64,000 bases of DNA from Pseudoxanthomonas sp. SL93 (GTDB lineage: Bacteria; Pseudomonadota; Gammaproteobacteria; Xanthomonadales; Xanthomonadaceae): assembly GCF_026625825.1 (NCBI RefSeq), contig NZ_CP113065.1, positions 2,232,001 through 2,296,000 on the forward strand, read 5' to 3'. Numbering within the stretch: position 1 is the stretch's first letter; each line of letters starts with the position of its first letter. Below the pieces are notes generated by a model that worked only from the letters and a program-made list of their open reading frames with translations, searched no databases and was not told the DNA's origin. The position numbers and the translations under genes were made by a program. Below are positions 63,917 through 64,000 of this stretch, piece by piece.

Positions 63917-64000
63917 ATGAACTCGAATCTCTCTCCGCTTGTCCGTTCACGACGCCTGCTGGCGCTGGGCGCCTTCAGCGCGCTGGCGCTGGCCGTGCTT
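63917..64000 (+). CDS. 5' end of an exported or membrane protein (truncated by the window)
   Basis: From ATG 63917 the first 28 codons read MNSNLSPLVRSRRLLALGAF, then SALALAVL, an export or membrane-anchor signal. The gene runs off the right edge, so the family cannot be assigned. It follows the SDR gene by 142 nt on the same strand and may be part of the LysR-regulated unit. Confidence 0.6.
   Translation, partial: MNSNLSPLVRSRRLLALGAFSALALAVL

Overview
The window is GC-rich, densely coded bacterial chromosome and reads as a member of the Xanthomonadaceae (Lysobacterales, Gammaproteobacteria), most like Pseudoxanthomonas or a near relative. The placement rests on gene content and order: a gmk-rpoZ-spoT-ridA-recG neighbourhood, adk divergent from a pyrophosphate-dependent phosphofructokinase (pfp) with a membrane pyrophosphatase close by, pepP-ygfB and a TIGR02449 gene-zapA-6S RNA-ygfA cluster, TonB-dependent transport, and GTGGGAGCGACG-type intergenic inverted repeats. 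No rRNA, tRNA, CRISPR array, prophage or insertion sequence was recognised. The genus is inference.

Layout. 1-13.7 kb (mostly minus strand): the stringent-response and DNA-repair block recG(partial)/ridA/spoT/rpoZ/gmk/yicC, interrupted twice. One interruption is a TonB receptor, diheme cytochrome and beta-helix gene set with a divergent AraC regulator (1.5-7.6 kb). The other is an AT-richer stretch with a 7-bp tandem repeat and a secreted four-repeat cysteine protein (8.0-9.1 kb). 13.8-21.2 kb (plus): rph, a VOC protein, rdgB, hemW, then a DUF1631 and PilZ pair linked to c-di-GMP, and pepQ. 21.2-24 kb: a Sel1-like protein and a run of small orphan genes whose boundaries look like integron cassettes (attC-like sites). 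24-26.2 kb: small ABM, GFA and YCII family genes, then an unusual 290-bp array of short palindromes with an exact 42-bp period. 26.2-33.3 kb: pepP, a YgfB-like gene, a PAS-GGDEF-EAL protein, a TIGR02449 gene, zapA, 6S RNA, ygfA, an EVE protein and rpiA. 33.3-39.8 kb: an HTH regulator with a clear operator-promoter, small genes, thiE, hemL, a HAD hydrolase and a putative modification-sensing nuclease. 39.8-49.3 kb: argD, a voltage-gated K+ channel, detoxification-type enzymes, a RIO-like kinase, a DedA-PAP2-LssY fusion, a LON-domain protein and a secreted subtilase. 49.5-64 kb: mpl, a GH5 glycosidase, adk, pfp, several small exported proteins, a proton-pumping pyrophosphatase fused to an OmpA-like domain, and a LysR regulator divergent from an SDR gene.

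How genes fit together. rph, rdgB, spoT, gmk and rpoZ are nucleotide and RNA housekeeping. pfp and hppA tie glycolytic flux to pyrophosphate, the first making or using PPi and the second coupling PPi to proton pumping. The DUF1631-PilZ pair and the GGDEF-EAL protein are c-di-GMP functions. mpl recycles murein peptides. hemW and hemL concern haem. The least ordinary parts are the palindrome array at 25.9-26.2 kb, the cassette-like cluster at 22.3-23.9 kb, the secreted repeat protein at 8.3 kb, the nuclease at 38.9 kb, and the pyrophosphatase-OmpA fusion at 58 kb.
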